A stretch of 64,000 nucleotides of DNA. Source: Prevotella sp. GTDB taxonomy: Bacteria > Bacteroidota > Bacteroidia > Bacteroidales > Bacteroidaceae. This document shows, piece after piece, positions 24,525-34,047 of the stretch. The first letter of the stretch is position 1, and every line of letters begins with the position of its first letter. The stretch covers positions 1-64,000 of the forward strand of contig JAFPWS010000059.1 of NCBI GenBank assembly GCA_017412705.1, in the 5' to 3' direction. Position numbers and translations under genes: made by a program. The notes beneath the pieces were generated by a model that had not been told where the DNA came from, did not search any database, and worked only from the letters and a program-made list of their open reading frames with translations.

Positions 24525-24539
24525 TTTATTTATCAAGGG

Positions 24540-24598
24540 CAAAATTACATAAAAATCATGAATTATGGATGAAGTATTAAGAATTATTTGTATCTTTG
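24540..24598. promoter_or_regulatory. Divergent promoters of the kinase gene and rlmL operon
   Basis: The minus-strand -7 box TAATTTTG at 24547-24540 serves the kinase; the plus-strand -7 box TATCTTTG at 24591-24598 serves rlmL. They are 43 bases apart. Confidence 0.6.
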
Positions 24599-24621
24599 CA
24601 CCATATTTATAAAATAACATC

Positions 24622-26169
24622 ATGACACAAGAGTTTGAAATGATCGCCAAGACCTTTATGGGCCTTGAGTCCGTTTTGGCGAAAGAATTGACGCAGTTGG
24701 GCGCAAAAAATGTACAGGAAGGACGTCGCATGGTGTCCTTCACAGGCGATAAGGAGATGATGTACCGTGCCAACTTCCAACTGCATACAGCCATCCGAAT
24801 CCTAAAACCCATCAAACACTTCAAGGCTTTGTCAGCTGACGATGTCTACGAAGGTGTCAAGACCATTGACTGGACAGAATATCTGGAGCTGGACAAGACA
24901 TTCGCCGTAGACTCCGTGGTATTCTCCGAGGAGTTCCGTCATTCCAAGTTTGTGGCCTACAAGGTCAAGGACGCCATCGTAGACCAGTTCCGCGAGAAGA
25001 CGGGACAGCGTCCGAATATCAGCATTACCAACCCTGACATCCGCCTGCACATCCATATTGCCGATGTGGCTCCCGGCAAGAGCGAGTGTACGCTGTGTCT
25101 GGACTCCAGCGGTGAGAGCCTGCATCGTCGCGGCTACCGTCAGGAGTCTGTCGAGGCCCCTCTGAACGAGGTGTTGGCAGCAGGCATGATTCTGATGACG
25201 GGCTGGCAGGGCGAAAGCGACTTCATAGACCCCATGTGCGGCTCCGGCACCTTGCTCATCGAGGCTGCCCTCATAGCCCGCAACATGGCACCGGGTCTGT
25301 TCCGCAAAGAGTTTGCCTTCGAGAAATGGTCTGACTTCGATGCCGACTTATTTGACAAGATATACAACGACGACTCGCAGGAACGTGAGTTCAACCACCA
25401 CATCTATGGCTACGATGTCGACATCAAGGCTGTCAACACAGCGCGGCTGAATATCAAGGCTGCAGGTTTGACAAATGTCATCACCGTGACGGAGCAGGAT
25501 TTCAAGGACTTCACACAACCCGGCGAGCCTTCCATCATGGTGACGAACCCTCCCTATGGCGAGCGCATCTCGACGCCTAACCTGCTGGCTACCTACAAGA
25601 TGATTGGCGAGCGTCTGAAGCATCAGTTCACCGGCAACGACGCCTGGGTACTGAGCTACCGTGAGGAATGCTTCGAACAGATAGGCTTGAAGCCCTCTAT
25701 CAAGATTCCTTTGTATAACGGTTCGCTGGAGTGCGAGTTCCGCAAGTACCAGATGTTTGACGGCAAGATGCGCGTCTACCGTGAAGAAGGAGGCGTCGTC
25801 AAGACTGAGGAGGAGAAGCGCCAGATGGCAGAGAAGCACCGTTTCAAGAAGGAGCGTGAGTTCAAGAAGCGTCTGGACGAGCAAGAGGAGAACGAAGGTG
25901 CCGACATCCGCAACTTCAAGTTCCACTCGCTGGAAGACAGGAAGCCCCGCGAACCCAGAAGCTCCCGTGAGCCCAGGGAAGACAGAGACAGCAGAGGTGC
26001 CAGGGACGCCAGAGGCTCCAGACCCTCGAGAGACTCCAGAGGTCCTAAGAAGCCCTTCAACAAAGGCGGAAGGAACTTTGACAACAAAGGTGGACGCAGC
26101 TTTGACAAGAAAGGCGGACGCGACTTTGGAAAGAAGAACAGGAGGTTTCACGATGAAGACGATGACTAA
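24622..26169 (+). CDS. rlmL: RlmL-type 23S rRNA (guanine-N2) methyltransferase
   Basis: This 515-aa protein has an N-terminal THUMP domain (about residues 45-160) and a class I methyltransferase domain with DPMCGSGTLLIEAAL near 203 and the N2-guanine motif NPPY near 310. It would modify G2445-type positions of 23S rRNA. The last 90 residues form an arginine/glycine/serine-rich basic tail with repeats such as REPREDRDSRG and KGGRxFDxKGGR. The tail resembles RGG RNA-binding regions and is longer than the enzyme core needs. The stop overlaps the DPPIV gene by 17 bases. Confidence 0.9.
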   Translation: MTQEFEMIAKTFMGLESVLAKELTQLGAKNVQEGRRMVSFTGDKEMMYRANFQLHTAIRILKPIKHFKALSADDVYEGVKTIDWTEYLELDKTFAVDSVVFSEEFRHSKFVAYKVKDAIVDQFREKTGQRPNISITNPDIRLHIHIADVAPGKSECTLCLDSSGESLHRRGYRQESVEAPLNEVLAAGMILMTGWQGESDFIDPMCGSGTLLIEAALIARNMAPGLFRKEFAFEKWSDFDADLFDKIYNDDSQEREFNHHIYGYDVDIKAVNTARLNIKAAGLTNVITVTEQDFKDFTQPGEPSIMVTNPPYGERISTPNLLATYKMIGERLKHQFTGNDAWVLSYREECFEQIGLKPSIKIPLYNGSLECEFRKYQMFDGKMRVYREEGGVVKTEEEKRQMAEKHRFKKEREFKKRLDEQEENEGADIRNFKFHSLEDRKPREPRSSREPREDRDSRGARDARGSRPSRDSRGPKKPFNKGGRNFDNKGGRSFDKKGGRDFGKKNRRFHDEDDD

Positions 26170-28348
26170 GCAACTGCCGGCCCTGCTGGTTCTCTTATCC
26201 CTACCCTATCTGCCCATGAGTGCACAGGAGAAAAAGCTTTTCACGCTGGAAGACCTCAACTTCGGAGGCAAGAACTTCCACAACCTGCAACCTGAGAACC
26301 TGTGGCTGACGTGGTGGGGCGACCAGCTGATGTATCAGGATGCGGAAGAGGGCGGTACGATAGAAAGCACGAAAGACAAGAATGCTGCGGCAGGCACCAA
26401 GAAAACGAAGCTCTTCACGCTGAAGGAGGTAGGCAGCGATTTCCACTCTGCCTTCTCAGCAGCATACCCCTATGCCGACCAGCCCCTTGTCCTGCTTAAG
26501 AACAGCAAGCTGCGCGTGCTCTATGACTGGCAACAGAAGAAGACCATTTGGCAGCAGAGCTGTGAGGGCGAGACCAATAGCGACTGGAACAAGCAGTCAC
26601 GTGCCGTAGCCTATGTCAAGGACAGCCAGCTCTATATCCGTCAGGCTGACGACAAGGAAGTACAGCTGACAAAGGACGGCAGCCGTGAGATAGTCTATGG
26701 ACAGAGCGTACACCGCAACGAGTTCGGCATCAGGAAGGGCACCTTCTGGAGTACCGACGGACAGCGGTTGGCCTTTTACAGAATGGACCAGACGATGGTC
26801 AGCGACTATCCGCAGGTAGACATCTTCCCCCGTGTGGCCTCTTACGAGCCAGACAAATACCCCATGGCTGGCGAATCATCGCATATCGTCACCGTTGGCG
26901 TCTACGACCTTGCCACCGGCAAGACCGTCTATCTGAAGACACCCGTGGGTGCTGTCAGTGGCGACTCCACAGCATGCTCTACGCCCGTCTACTTCACCAA
27001 CATAGCCTGGAGCCCTGATGCCAAGACGATTTATATGTTCGAGCTGAACCGTGACCAGAACGACTGTCGCCTTGTAAGCTACGACGCCCTGACTGGTGAG
27101 CGCATGGCCGAGCTTTATAGGGAGACCAGCGAGAAGTACGTAGAGCCGCTGCACCCCATTCAGTTCCTGCCGTGGAACGAAAACCTGTTCATCATGCAGA
27201 GCCAGCGCGACGGCTACAACCATCTTTATATATATAATAAGGAGGGGAAGCTCATCAAGCAGCTGACCAGTGGACCGTGGGTGGTACAGGAGGTGCTGGG
27301 CTTCAACAAGAAGCAGCGCAGCATCCTCATCACCTCCAACGAGGCCAACCCCATACAGCATAACACCTGGGCTGTCGATGTGAAGACAGGACGCCGAACC
27401 CTGCTCGACAACGGGCGTGGCTCACACCATGCCATGCTGTCGGAGAGTGGACAGCTGTTCTACGACAAGTATACTGAGCCTGACGTGCCTCGTAACATAG
27501 ACCTGGCTGACATCCGTCACACTACCCCGAAGGTCTCACACCTTCTGATAGCTGCCGATCCGTGGAAGGACTACGTGCAGCCCATCTTCGAGTGTGGCAC
27601 CATCAAGGCTGCTGACGGCGCGACAAACCTTTACTACCGCATGGTGAAGCCCCACGACTTCGACGCTGGCAAGAAATATCCTGCCGTGGTCTATGTCTAC
27701 GGAGGTCCTCATGCCCACAACGTCGAGGCAGCCTGGCACTGGTATAGCCGCTCCTGGGAAACCTACATGGCACAGAAGGGATACATTTTGTTCATCCTTG
27801 ACAACCGTGGCAGCGAGAGTCGTGGACGCGACTTCGAGCAGACTACCTTCCGCCAGCTGGGACAGGTGGAGATGCAAGACCAGATAAAAGGTGTGGAGTA
27901 CCTGAAGTCCCTGCCCTATGTCGATGCCAACAGGCTGGGTGTTCATGGCTGGTCGTTTGGTGGCTTTATGACCATCTCGCTCATGACCAACTACCCGGAT
28001 GTGTTCAAGGTGGGCGTGGCCGGCGGTCCCGTCATCGACTGGAAATGGTACGAGGTGATGTATGGCGAGCGCTATATGGACACGCCACAGCAGAATCCGG
28101 AGGGCTATGCCAAGACAAGCCTCATCGACAAAGCCAAGAACCTGAAGGGCCGTCTGCAGATTATTACCGGCTACAACGACAATACCGTCGTGCCTCAGCA
28201 CTGCCTTTCCTTCCTCGATGCATGTATCAAGGCTGGCACTCAGCCCGACTTCTTTGCCTATCCTGGCGAGGAGCACAACATGCGAGGCCATGCTTCGGTG
28301 CATCTGCACGAGCGCATCACACAGTATTTTGAAGACTACTTAAAATAA
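26153..28348 (+). CDS. Dipeptidyl-peptidase IV (S9B family), exported
   Basis: This 731-aa protein has a signal peptide (MKTMTKQLPALLVLLSLPYL..SAQ), an N-terminal beta-propeller and a C-terminal alpha/beta-hydrolase domain. The catalytic triad is visible: Ser near 601 in GWSFGG, Asp near 675 in NDNTV and His near 708 in EEHNMRGH. It removes X-Pro dipeptides from peptides in the periplasm. The ATG at 26153 has an AGGAGG ribosome site 7 bases upstream, inside rlmL. The longer open frame from 25757 would be non-native N-terminal sequence. Confidence 0.93.
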   Translation: MKTMTKQLPALLVLLSLPYLPMSAQEKKLFTLEDLNFGGKNFHNLQPENLWLTWWGDQLMYQDAEEGGTIESTKDKNAAAGTKKTKLFTLKEVGSDFHSAFSAAYPYADQPLVLLKNSKLRVLYDWQQKKTIWQQSCEGETNSDWNKQSRAVAYVKDSQLYIRQADDKEVQLTKDGSREIVYGQSVHRNEFGIRKGTFWSTDGQRLAFYRMDQTMVSDYPQVDIFPRVASYEPDKYPMAGESSHIVTVGVYDLATGKTVYLKTPVGAVSGDSTACSTPVYFTNIAWSPDAKTIYMFELNRDQNDCRLVSYDALTGERMAELYRETSEKYVEPLHPIQFLPWNENLFIMQSQRDGYNHLYIYNKEGKLIKQLTSGPWVVQEVLGFNKKQRSILITSNEANPIQHNTWAVDVKTGRRTLLDNGRGSHHAMLSESGQLFYDKYTEPDVPRNIDLADIRHTTPKVSHLLIAADPWKDYVQPIFECGTIKAADGATNLYYRMVKPHDFDAGKKYPAVVYVYGGPHAHNVEAAWHWYSRSWETYMAQKGYILFILDNRGSESRGRDFEQTTFRQLGQVEMQDQIKGVEYLKSLPYVDANRLGVHGWSFGGFMTISLMTNYPDVFKVGVAGGPVIDWKWYEVMYGERYMDTPQQNPEGYAKTSLIDKAKNLKGRLQIITGYNDNTVVPQHCLSFLDACIKAGTQPDFFAYPGEEHNMRGHASVHLHERITQYFEDYLK

Positions 28349-28352
28349 GACT

Positions 28353-29582
28353 ATGAAAGAAGAGCAAATCCTCGTCCGCATCACAGGTCAGGACCGTCCT
28401 GGCCTTACTGCCAGCGTCATGGGCATCCTTGCCAAGTACGACGCACAGATTCTGGACATCGGCCAGGCCGACATCCACTCCACTCTCTCGCTGGGCATCC
28501 TTATCCGTATGGATGAGATGAAATCAGGACTGGCCATGAAGGAACTGCTGTTCAAGGCTACCGAGCTGGGAGTCAACATCGGCTTCTCGCCCATCAGTGA
28601 CGACGAGTACGAAGACTGGGTGGGCCACCAGGGCAAGAACCGTTACATCCTCATGGTGCTGGGACGCCAGCTTGAGGCCAAGCAGATAGAAGCGGCAACA
28701 CGTATTCTGGCTGACCAGGGGCTGAACATCGACAGCATTCTGCGCCTGACAGGCCGCAAGAGCATTAAGACTCCAGGCAAGCATGTCCGTGCCTGCATCC
28801 AGTTCTCGCTGCGTGGCGAGCCTCACAACCGTCAGGAGATGCAGTCGAAGCTGATGAAGCTGTCACAGGAGATGGAGATAGACTTCTCGTTCCAGAAGGA
28901 CGACATGTTCCGACGCATGCGCCGACTCATCTGCTTCGACATGGACTCGACGCTGATACAGACGGAGTGCATCGACGAGCTGGCGGAGCGCAATGGCGTA
29001 GGCGACAAGGTACGTGCCATCACCGAGAGTGCCATGCGTGGCGAGATTGACTTCAAGGAGAGCTTTACACGGCGTGTAGCCCTGCTCAAAGGACTGGACG
29101 TCAGCGTGATGCAGGATATTGCCGAGCACTTGCCCATCACAGAGGGTGTAGACCGTCTGATGAAGATTCTGAAGACCTGTGGCTACAAGATTGCCATCCT
29201 CTCAGGTGGATTCACCTATTTTGGCGAGTATCTGCAACGCAAATACGGCATCGACTATGTCTATGCCAACGAGCTGGAGATAGGCGACGACGGCAAGCTG
29301 ACGGGACGCTACGTAGGCGAAGTGGTTGACGGCCACCGCAAGGCTGAGTTGCTGAAGCTCATTGCCCAGGTGGAGAAAGTCAACCTGGCGCAGACCATTG
29401 CCGTAGGTGACGGTGCTAACGACCTGCCGATGATTAGTGAGGCCGGTCTGGGCATTGCCTTCCATGCCAAGCCTCGTGTGGTGGCTAATGCTGAGCAGAG
29501 CATCAACACCATCGGTCTCGACGGTGTGCTCTACTTCCTTGGATTCAAGGATTCCTACCTTGGTGAACAGGGCAAGCTCTGA
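28353..29582 (+). CDS. serB: Phosphoserine phosphatase with N-terminal ACT domains
   Basis: This 409-aa protein has two ACT-type regulatory domains (residues about 5-80 and 95-175, RITGQDRPGLTASVM and ILMVLGRQLEAKQIE). A HAD phosphatase domain follows with motif I FDMDSTLIQTE near 195, a glycine-rich ILSGGF near 288 and GDGANDLPM near 352. It catalyses the last step of serine synthesis. The start is four bases after the DPPIV stop. A palindromic array that can act as a terminator follows. Confidence 0.93.
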   Translation: MKEEQILVRITGQDRPGLTASVMGILAKYDAQILDIGQADIHSTLSLGILIRMDEMKSGLAMKELLFKATELGVNIGFSPISDDEYEDWVGHQGKNRYILMVLGRQLEAKQIEAATRILADQGLNIDSILRLTGRKSIKTPGKHVRACIQFSLRGEPHNRQEMQSKLMKLSQEMEIDFSFQKDDMFRRMRRLICFDMDSTLIQTECIDELAERNGVGDKVRAITESAMRGEIDFKESFTRRVALLKGLDVSVMQDIAEHLPITEGVDRLMKILKTCGYKIAILSGGFTYFGEYLQRKYGIDYVYANELEIGDDGKLTGRYVGEVVDGHRKAELLKLIAQVEKVNLAQTIAVGDGANDLPMISEAGLGIAFHAKPRVVANAEQSINTIGLDGVLYFLGFKDSYLGEQGKL

Positions 29583-29591
29583 CAACTGAAA

Positions 29592-29678
29592 GTTTCCTAC
29601 CGAGAAACTCATCGTTTCCTACCGACAAAGCAACAGTTTCCTACCGAGAAACTACAGGTTTGTCGGTAGGAAACTGTT
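29592..29678. repeat. 22-bp-period palindromic array and bidirectional terminator
   Basis: Units starting GTTTCCTACCGA recur at 29592, 29614 and 29636, exactly 22 bases apart, and an inverted unit follows at 29659-29676. Unit 3 and the inverted unit form a 15-bp perfect stem (ACAGTTTCCTACCGA/TCGGTAGGAAACTGT). It lies between convergent genes and overlaps the stop of the GH78-like gene. A second array with the same period and the same CCGAGAAACT core is at 50453-50540. Confidence 0.8.
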
Positions 29679-31327
29679 TATTGCTGGAAGACGTCAGGAT
29701 ATTGATGGATGAAATAGACCGGTGTGCAGCTCCAGGCATGGCAGGCGGAGTTGACAGGGAAGAAGGAGTAAGGCGAGATGTAGTCGTCCTTGGGGTCGTA
29801 GGCTTCCCAGAAGGTGTCGGCCCCTTTGCTAACCATGCCTCCCCAGTAGTCAATGAGATAGTCTTTAGCCTCCTGCTTCATGTCGCATAGCAGCATGGCG
29901 TCAATGAGGTAGTGAGTGGCATAGGGAGTTCCCGGCATCAGCACGCCATCGGTTTGCAGAGCGGTACGAATAGCCTTGGCACCTTCCTTCTTACTGAGGA
30001 CACCAGCTTTGATAAGCCATGTCTGAGAGAGGATGCTCACCTGCTTTGCGGGACCGCTCTCCATCACACCGCGTTTAGCGTTATAGAGGAACTTGCGGGC
30101 TGCCTGTGTCATCTTCTTAATCAGAGCGGGATAAGACGCCACCTCCTTCTCACGGCCCAACAGCTTAGCCAACTCGTAAGTCTGTCGCAGGGCGAAGATG
30201 GCGGCACCCTGCATCGGTGTATTCACGTCAAGACCCTCACGCCAGTCAAAGAAGAGCCAGATATATTGGCCACGCTTATGCTGGTCGAAAAGTCCTTTGT
30301 CATCAACATAGGTAAGGGCATCTTCCGTCTGACGCTTCGCTACCTGCCACAGGTCGTTGGCAGTCTCCTTGTCGTCAGTATCTTTCAGATACTCCAACAG
30401 GGCCGAGTTCCACAGCAGACAGTAGGTCAGACAGTAGGAACCGTACTGAGGATGCGGCTCAGGTTCCTCAAAGCAGTTGGAGATGAGTATGCCATCATCT
30501 GCTGCCAAGCCTGCAAAGAGGTAGAGGCAGTGTTTGGTCAGCTGATGGTTCTTAAAGGAATAACGATTGGCCAGCGACTCCAGGTACATATCACCAATCC
30601 AAAGTCTGCGGTCTCGCTTGGGACCGTCTTCATAGACTGTCTGCATGCACTCCCGCAACGTCTCGATGCCTATCTGGTTGATTCGGCGCACCATGTCAGG
30701 GCAGGAGGGTTGCAACGCCGTCAGCACCTCGCCTGCTGATGACTGGGCAACAAACTCCACATCGTCAATAGCAAAGTCGAAATCCTGCGAGGCGCCAAGC
30801 AGCTCTATCTTCAGATAGCGTGCAGCAATGCGGCGTGGAATGGCTATCCATTGGTCTGCCTGCGTTACTGTCACCACCTCGTCCTGCATCCAGGCACGGC
30901 TGAGCCATCCCTTCCAAGGGTCGAGGGGCGTATTCAGCTCGGCAGGCAACTCGCCAAAGAAGAACTTCAGTCGCACTGGAGCATCCTGACATCCTCTGGT
31001 CGTCTTGATATGAAAGCGGAAATAGCCTACCATGTGACGGCCAAAGTCAAGTGTCAGTTCCTTAACATCCTTGAAATTCTTGGCGTAGAGCTCTGCCTGC
31101 GGATCACCTGTCCGCTCATAGCGCCAGCCCTGGAAAGCCTTGTCATCCTGCATTGCCTTAACCGTAGCCACAGGTTTGAGTGTCTGAAACTTCAGCTCAG
31201 GCTTTGTCGCCTCAGCTATCTTCATCCAACGGGTCCTGTCGTTCTTGTAGACATCTGCTGCCCTGACGGTCTGACACAGCATGAGGGTCAGCATCCCCCA
31301 TAGCAAGATTCCTTTTTTACCCATCAC
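29678..31327 (-). CDS. GH78-like (alpha-L-rhamnosidase-type) glycoside hydrolase
   Basis: This 549-aa secreted protein has a signal peptide (residues 1-24), a beta-sandwich region (about 60-200) and an (alpha/alpha)6-barrel whose start carries YEDGPKRDRRLWIGD, the diagnostic block of rhamnosidase-type enzymes. It is shorter than classical GH78 proteins of about 900 aa and lacks several accessory domains. It is the last gene of the mannan operon. A mannan side-chain sugar or a related unusual residue may be the substrate, but rhamnosidase activity is not proven. Confidence 0.75.
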   Translation of the reverse strand: MMGKKGILLWGMLTLMLCQTVRAADVYKNDRTRWMKIAEATKPELKFQTLKPVATVKAMQDDKAFQGWRYERTGDPQAELYAKNFKDVKELTLDFGRHMVGYFRFHIKTTRGCQDAPVRLKFFFGELPAELNTPLDPWKGWLSRAWMQDEVVTVTQADQWIAIPRRIAARYLKIELLGASQDFDFAIDDVEFVAQSSAGEVLTALQPSCPDMVRRINQIGIETLRECMQTVYEDGPKRDRRLWIGDMYLESLANRYSFKNHQLTKHCLYLFAGLAADDGILISNCFEEPEPHPQYGSYCLTYCLLWNSALLEYLKDTDDKETANDLWQVAKRQTEDALTYVDDKGLFDQHKRGQYIWLFFDWREGLDVNTPMQGAAIFALRQTYELAKLLGREKEVASYPALIKKMTQAARKFLYNAKRGVMESGPAKQVSILSQTWLIKAGVLSKKEGAKAIRTALQTDGVLMPGTPYATHYLIDAMLLCDMKQEAKDYLIDYWGGMVSKGADTFWEAYDPKDDYISPYSFFPVNSACHAWSCTPVYFIHQYPDVFQQ

Positions 31328-31364
31328 TTATTGAATAGTGTGTTCCTTCTGCCTGATTGCCTGC

Positions 31365-32645
31365 CTACATTCCTTCGGTGCGCTCAATGATTTCGAGGCA
31401 CATACGGCTGTTGTGGTAAGGACATTTCCAGAAGCCTGCCTTGTCATCGACGGTGTTTAGGCTTCCATCTGGATGACGGCTCCAGTGCCACTCACCATGC
31501 TCATAGTCTATCAGTTGGTCTTTGATGTACTGCCAGCAACGGACAGCCTTGTCGAGGGCGTCCTCGTCGTGGAAATACTGATAGAGGTTGAACCATCCTA
31601 CCACATTCTCAGCCTGTACCCACCAATGCAGGTCGTCGTCGACATGGCCCGTATCGAGGTTGGCCTCGTGAATCATGGATCCGTCGGGGCGCAGTCCCTT
31701 GGCAGAAGCCTGAGCCACAATGCGGACAATGGGCTCTACCTTATCCAATACATCTCTGTCGCCCAGCACAAGGGCAGCCTCGTGCATCAGCCATGAGCAC
31801 TCAATGTCGTGACCATAGCTCTCCAAATGGCCTGCACCACGTGTCCAGTCCATCTCGAAGAAGAGGTCAAGATGGTGTGTCTCCGGATTGAGAATCTTGT
31901 CTGTAAAGATATTGATGATATTGCGCAGCGATGCCTCAACGCTGTTGATAGTCTCCTGAGGAACCGTCACATTCACCGGGAGCACAGAGCCAATGACAGG
32001 CACATAGTCGCATGACTCAGCTGCACGCAACTCGCTCAGGCAGCGATAGAGGTTTGCGTAGGGTTCAATGATGTGCAGATGGGTGTTCTGCGATTTGGGG
32101 AAGTTGGCATCCAGCTCTGACAGGCGCATGTCGGCAATAGGCTGCCAGTCACGTGTCATGGCCTCGATATAGCCATTATACTGATGGTCCAGCGCATGCT
32201 CCTCGATGCAGGAGTAAAGCTGTAAGGCACACTCCAGCGCCTCTCTGTCGCCAGTGGCACGGGCATACTCCGACATGCCGTAGAGCGCAAAGCCTATGGC
32301 ATAGAACTGCTTACGGGTGTTCAGCGGATTCCCCAAATAGTCTAAGCTCCAGTAGACACCGCCATACTCCTTATCTATAAAATGCTCTATGAAATACTCT
32401 TTGGCATAGGTGGCCATCTCCAAGTACTCAGGCTTACGGAGTACCCGATAAGCCGCAGAGAACGTCCAAAGGATGCGGGCATTGAGGATGGCACCTTTCT
32501 CTGCATCCTTATGCAACACCTCCTGAGCATCGATACGACCGTAGAAACCGCCATGCTCGCGGTCTACCATCTTATCCTGCCAAAAGCGCAGGATGTTGCT
32601 TTCAACAACATCCTGCATTTCTTTTCTTAATAGCTTAATGTCCAT
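31365..32645 (-). CDS. Cellobiose/mannobiose 2-epimerase
   Basis: This protein of 426 aa belongs to the N-acylglucosamine/cellobiose 2-epimerase family: NARILWTFSAAYR near 55, KQFYAIGFALYGMSEYA near 110, HLHIIEPYANLYRCL near 188 and W..H motifs near the end (EWHWSRHPDG). In mannan operons it converts mannobiose to mannosyl-glucose for GH130. The start was put at 32645 (MDIKLLRKEM), one base after the transporter stop; the 32663 start would overlap that gene. Confidence 0.88.
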   Translation of the reverse strand: MDIKLLRKEMQDVVESNILRFWQDKMVDREHGGFYGRIDAQEVLHKDAEKGAILNARILWTFSAAYRVLRKPEYLEMATYAKEYFIEHFIDKEYGGVYWSLDYLGNPLNTRKQFYAIGFALYGMSEYARATGDREALECALQLYSCIEEHALDHQYNGYIEAMTRDWQPIADMRLSELDANFPKSQNTHLHIIEPYANLYRCLSELRAAESCDYVPVIGSVLPVNVTVPQETINSVEASLRNIINIFTDKILNPETHHLDLFFEMDWTRGAGHLESYGHDIECSWLMHEAALVLGDRDVLDKVEPIVRIVAQASAKGLRPDGSMIHEANLDTGHVDDDLHWWVQAENVVGWFNLYQYFHDEDALDKAVRCWQYIKDQLIDYEHGEWHWSRHPDGSLNTVDDKAGFWKCPYHNSRMCLEIIERTEGM

Positions 32646-32646
32646 A

Positions 32647-34047
32647 TCAATCTTCGATGGCACGTACTTTCTTCAGTTCAGCATTAATCTTATTGATGCG
32701 CTCTGTGGTCAGAGGATAGAACCAGACGATGCACACAGAGAGCAGAGCCACACAAGCAGGGATAAAGCTCATAAGCCAACGCAGACATGTCAGCGCACTG
32801 TCGGGCTGGATGATGTTGCCTGCAGCCAACATCTCCGGATCGGTAATGTAGCCAAAGCCTGAGAGCAGCCACAGCACAGCAGCACCACCAATGGCACCAC
32901 CAAACTTCTGAGCCATCGACGACGACGAGAAGATAAGACCTGTCGAGGCTGTCTTGAACTCGAGCTCGGCATAGTCAGAGACGTCAGCATACATCGACCA
33001 TACCAACGGAGACATGATACCCGTCAGAATAGAGATAAGAATCTGGAAGATGAGCATCACCCAATAGCCTGACGGTGTACAGGGGATAAAGAAGAACAGC
33101 ACGCTGAGCACTACCAGTGAGGCATTGACCAGAATGAAAGTAGTCTTCTTACCCAACTTACTGGCAATAGGCACACACGATGCCACACCTACCATGTTGC
33201 TGACCTCACCGACACCCAGGAAAAGTCCTGCATAGAAGGCAAACACGATGCCGAAGAAGGCCAGGCTGACACTCGGTCCGATGATGTCCTGGAAGAAGTA
33301 AGCCACCGTGGCACCACGCACCGTATTGAACAGGTTGAAGCAGAGGGCTGCACCAATGAGCAGCCACCAAGGCTTGTTCGAGAGCAGGGCTTTGAAGTCG
33401 CTGCCTACGCTGACGGTAGAAACGGTCTTCAGGTGCTCCTTGGTCATGAAGAAGCAAAGGATGAACATGACGAAACAAGCTGTTGCTATGGTTACCATAG
33501 CCCAGAACCATCCACCAGGGCTGTTATAGCCGCCCATCATGTTGGTCAACGGTTCCCAAAGGAACAGCGAGATGAACGAACCACCGTATGCAAAGAACAT
33601 ACGGAACGAGGAGAACACGGTCTTCTCGTTAGAGTCGTCTGTCATCACACCCAGCATGGCACCGTAAGGCACGTTGATGCCAGTATAGACTGTCATCATC
33701 AGGATGTAGGTAACATAGGCCCATATCAGCTTGCCACCATAATTCAAGTCAGGGGTGGTAAACAACAGGATACCGCAGATGGAGAAAAACGGTGCTACCC
33801 ACAGCAGGTAGGGACGATACTTACCCCACTTGGTCTGCGTACGGTCGGAGATGATACCCATCATGGGGTCTGAGACAGCATCCCAGATACGGGTCACCAG
33901 CACCAGCACGCCTGCGTCTACCAGCGAAAGACCGAAGATGTTTGAGTAGAAGAAAGGCAGGTAATAGGAGAATATCTTCCAGAACATGCTGGATGACATA
34001 TCACCAAAACCATAGCCTATTTTTTCTTTTAGATTAGATTTAGCCAT
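32647..34047 (-). CDS. GPH-family sugar:cation symporter (MelB-like)
   Basis: This 466-aa inner-membrane protein has about 12 membrane segments. The family signature around residues 55-80 (ISDRTQTKWGKYRPYLLWVAP and preceding DAVSDPMMG) is intact. GPH symporters import disaccharides with Na+ or H+. In this operon mannobiose is the likely cargo. The start overlaps the end of the GH130 gene by 8 bases. Confidence 0.92.
   Translation of the reverse strand: MAKSNLKEKIGYGFGDMSSSMFWKIFSYYLPFFYSNIFGLSLVDAGVLVLVTRIWDAVSDPMMGIISDRTQTKWGKYRPYLLWVAPFFSICGILLFTTPDLNYGGKLIWAYVTYILMMTVYTGINVPYGAMLGVMTDDSNEKTVFSSFRMFFAYGGSFISLFLWEPLTNMMGGYNSPGGWFWAMVTIATACFVMFILCFFMTKEHLKTVSTVSVGSDFKALLSNKPWWLLIGAALCFNLFNTVRGATVAYFFQDIIGPSVSLAFFGIVFAFYAGLFLGVGEVSNMVGVASCVPIASKLGKKTTFILVNASLVVLSVLFFFIPCTPSGYWVMLIFQILISILTGIMSPLVWSMYADVSDYAELEFKTASTGLIFSSSSMAQKFGGAIGGAAVLWLLSGFGYITDPEMLAAGNIIQPDSALTCLRWLMSFIPACVALLSVCIVWFYPLTTERINKINAELKKVRAIED

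Noticed and set aside
24525-24824. N-terminal extension of the sensor kinase ORF
   Set aside because: It would overlap the rlmL gene and the divergent promoters; the start at 24524 puts the membrane segments at the N terminus.
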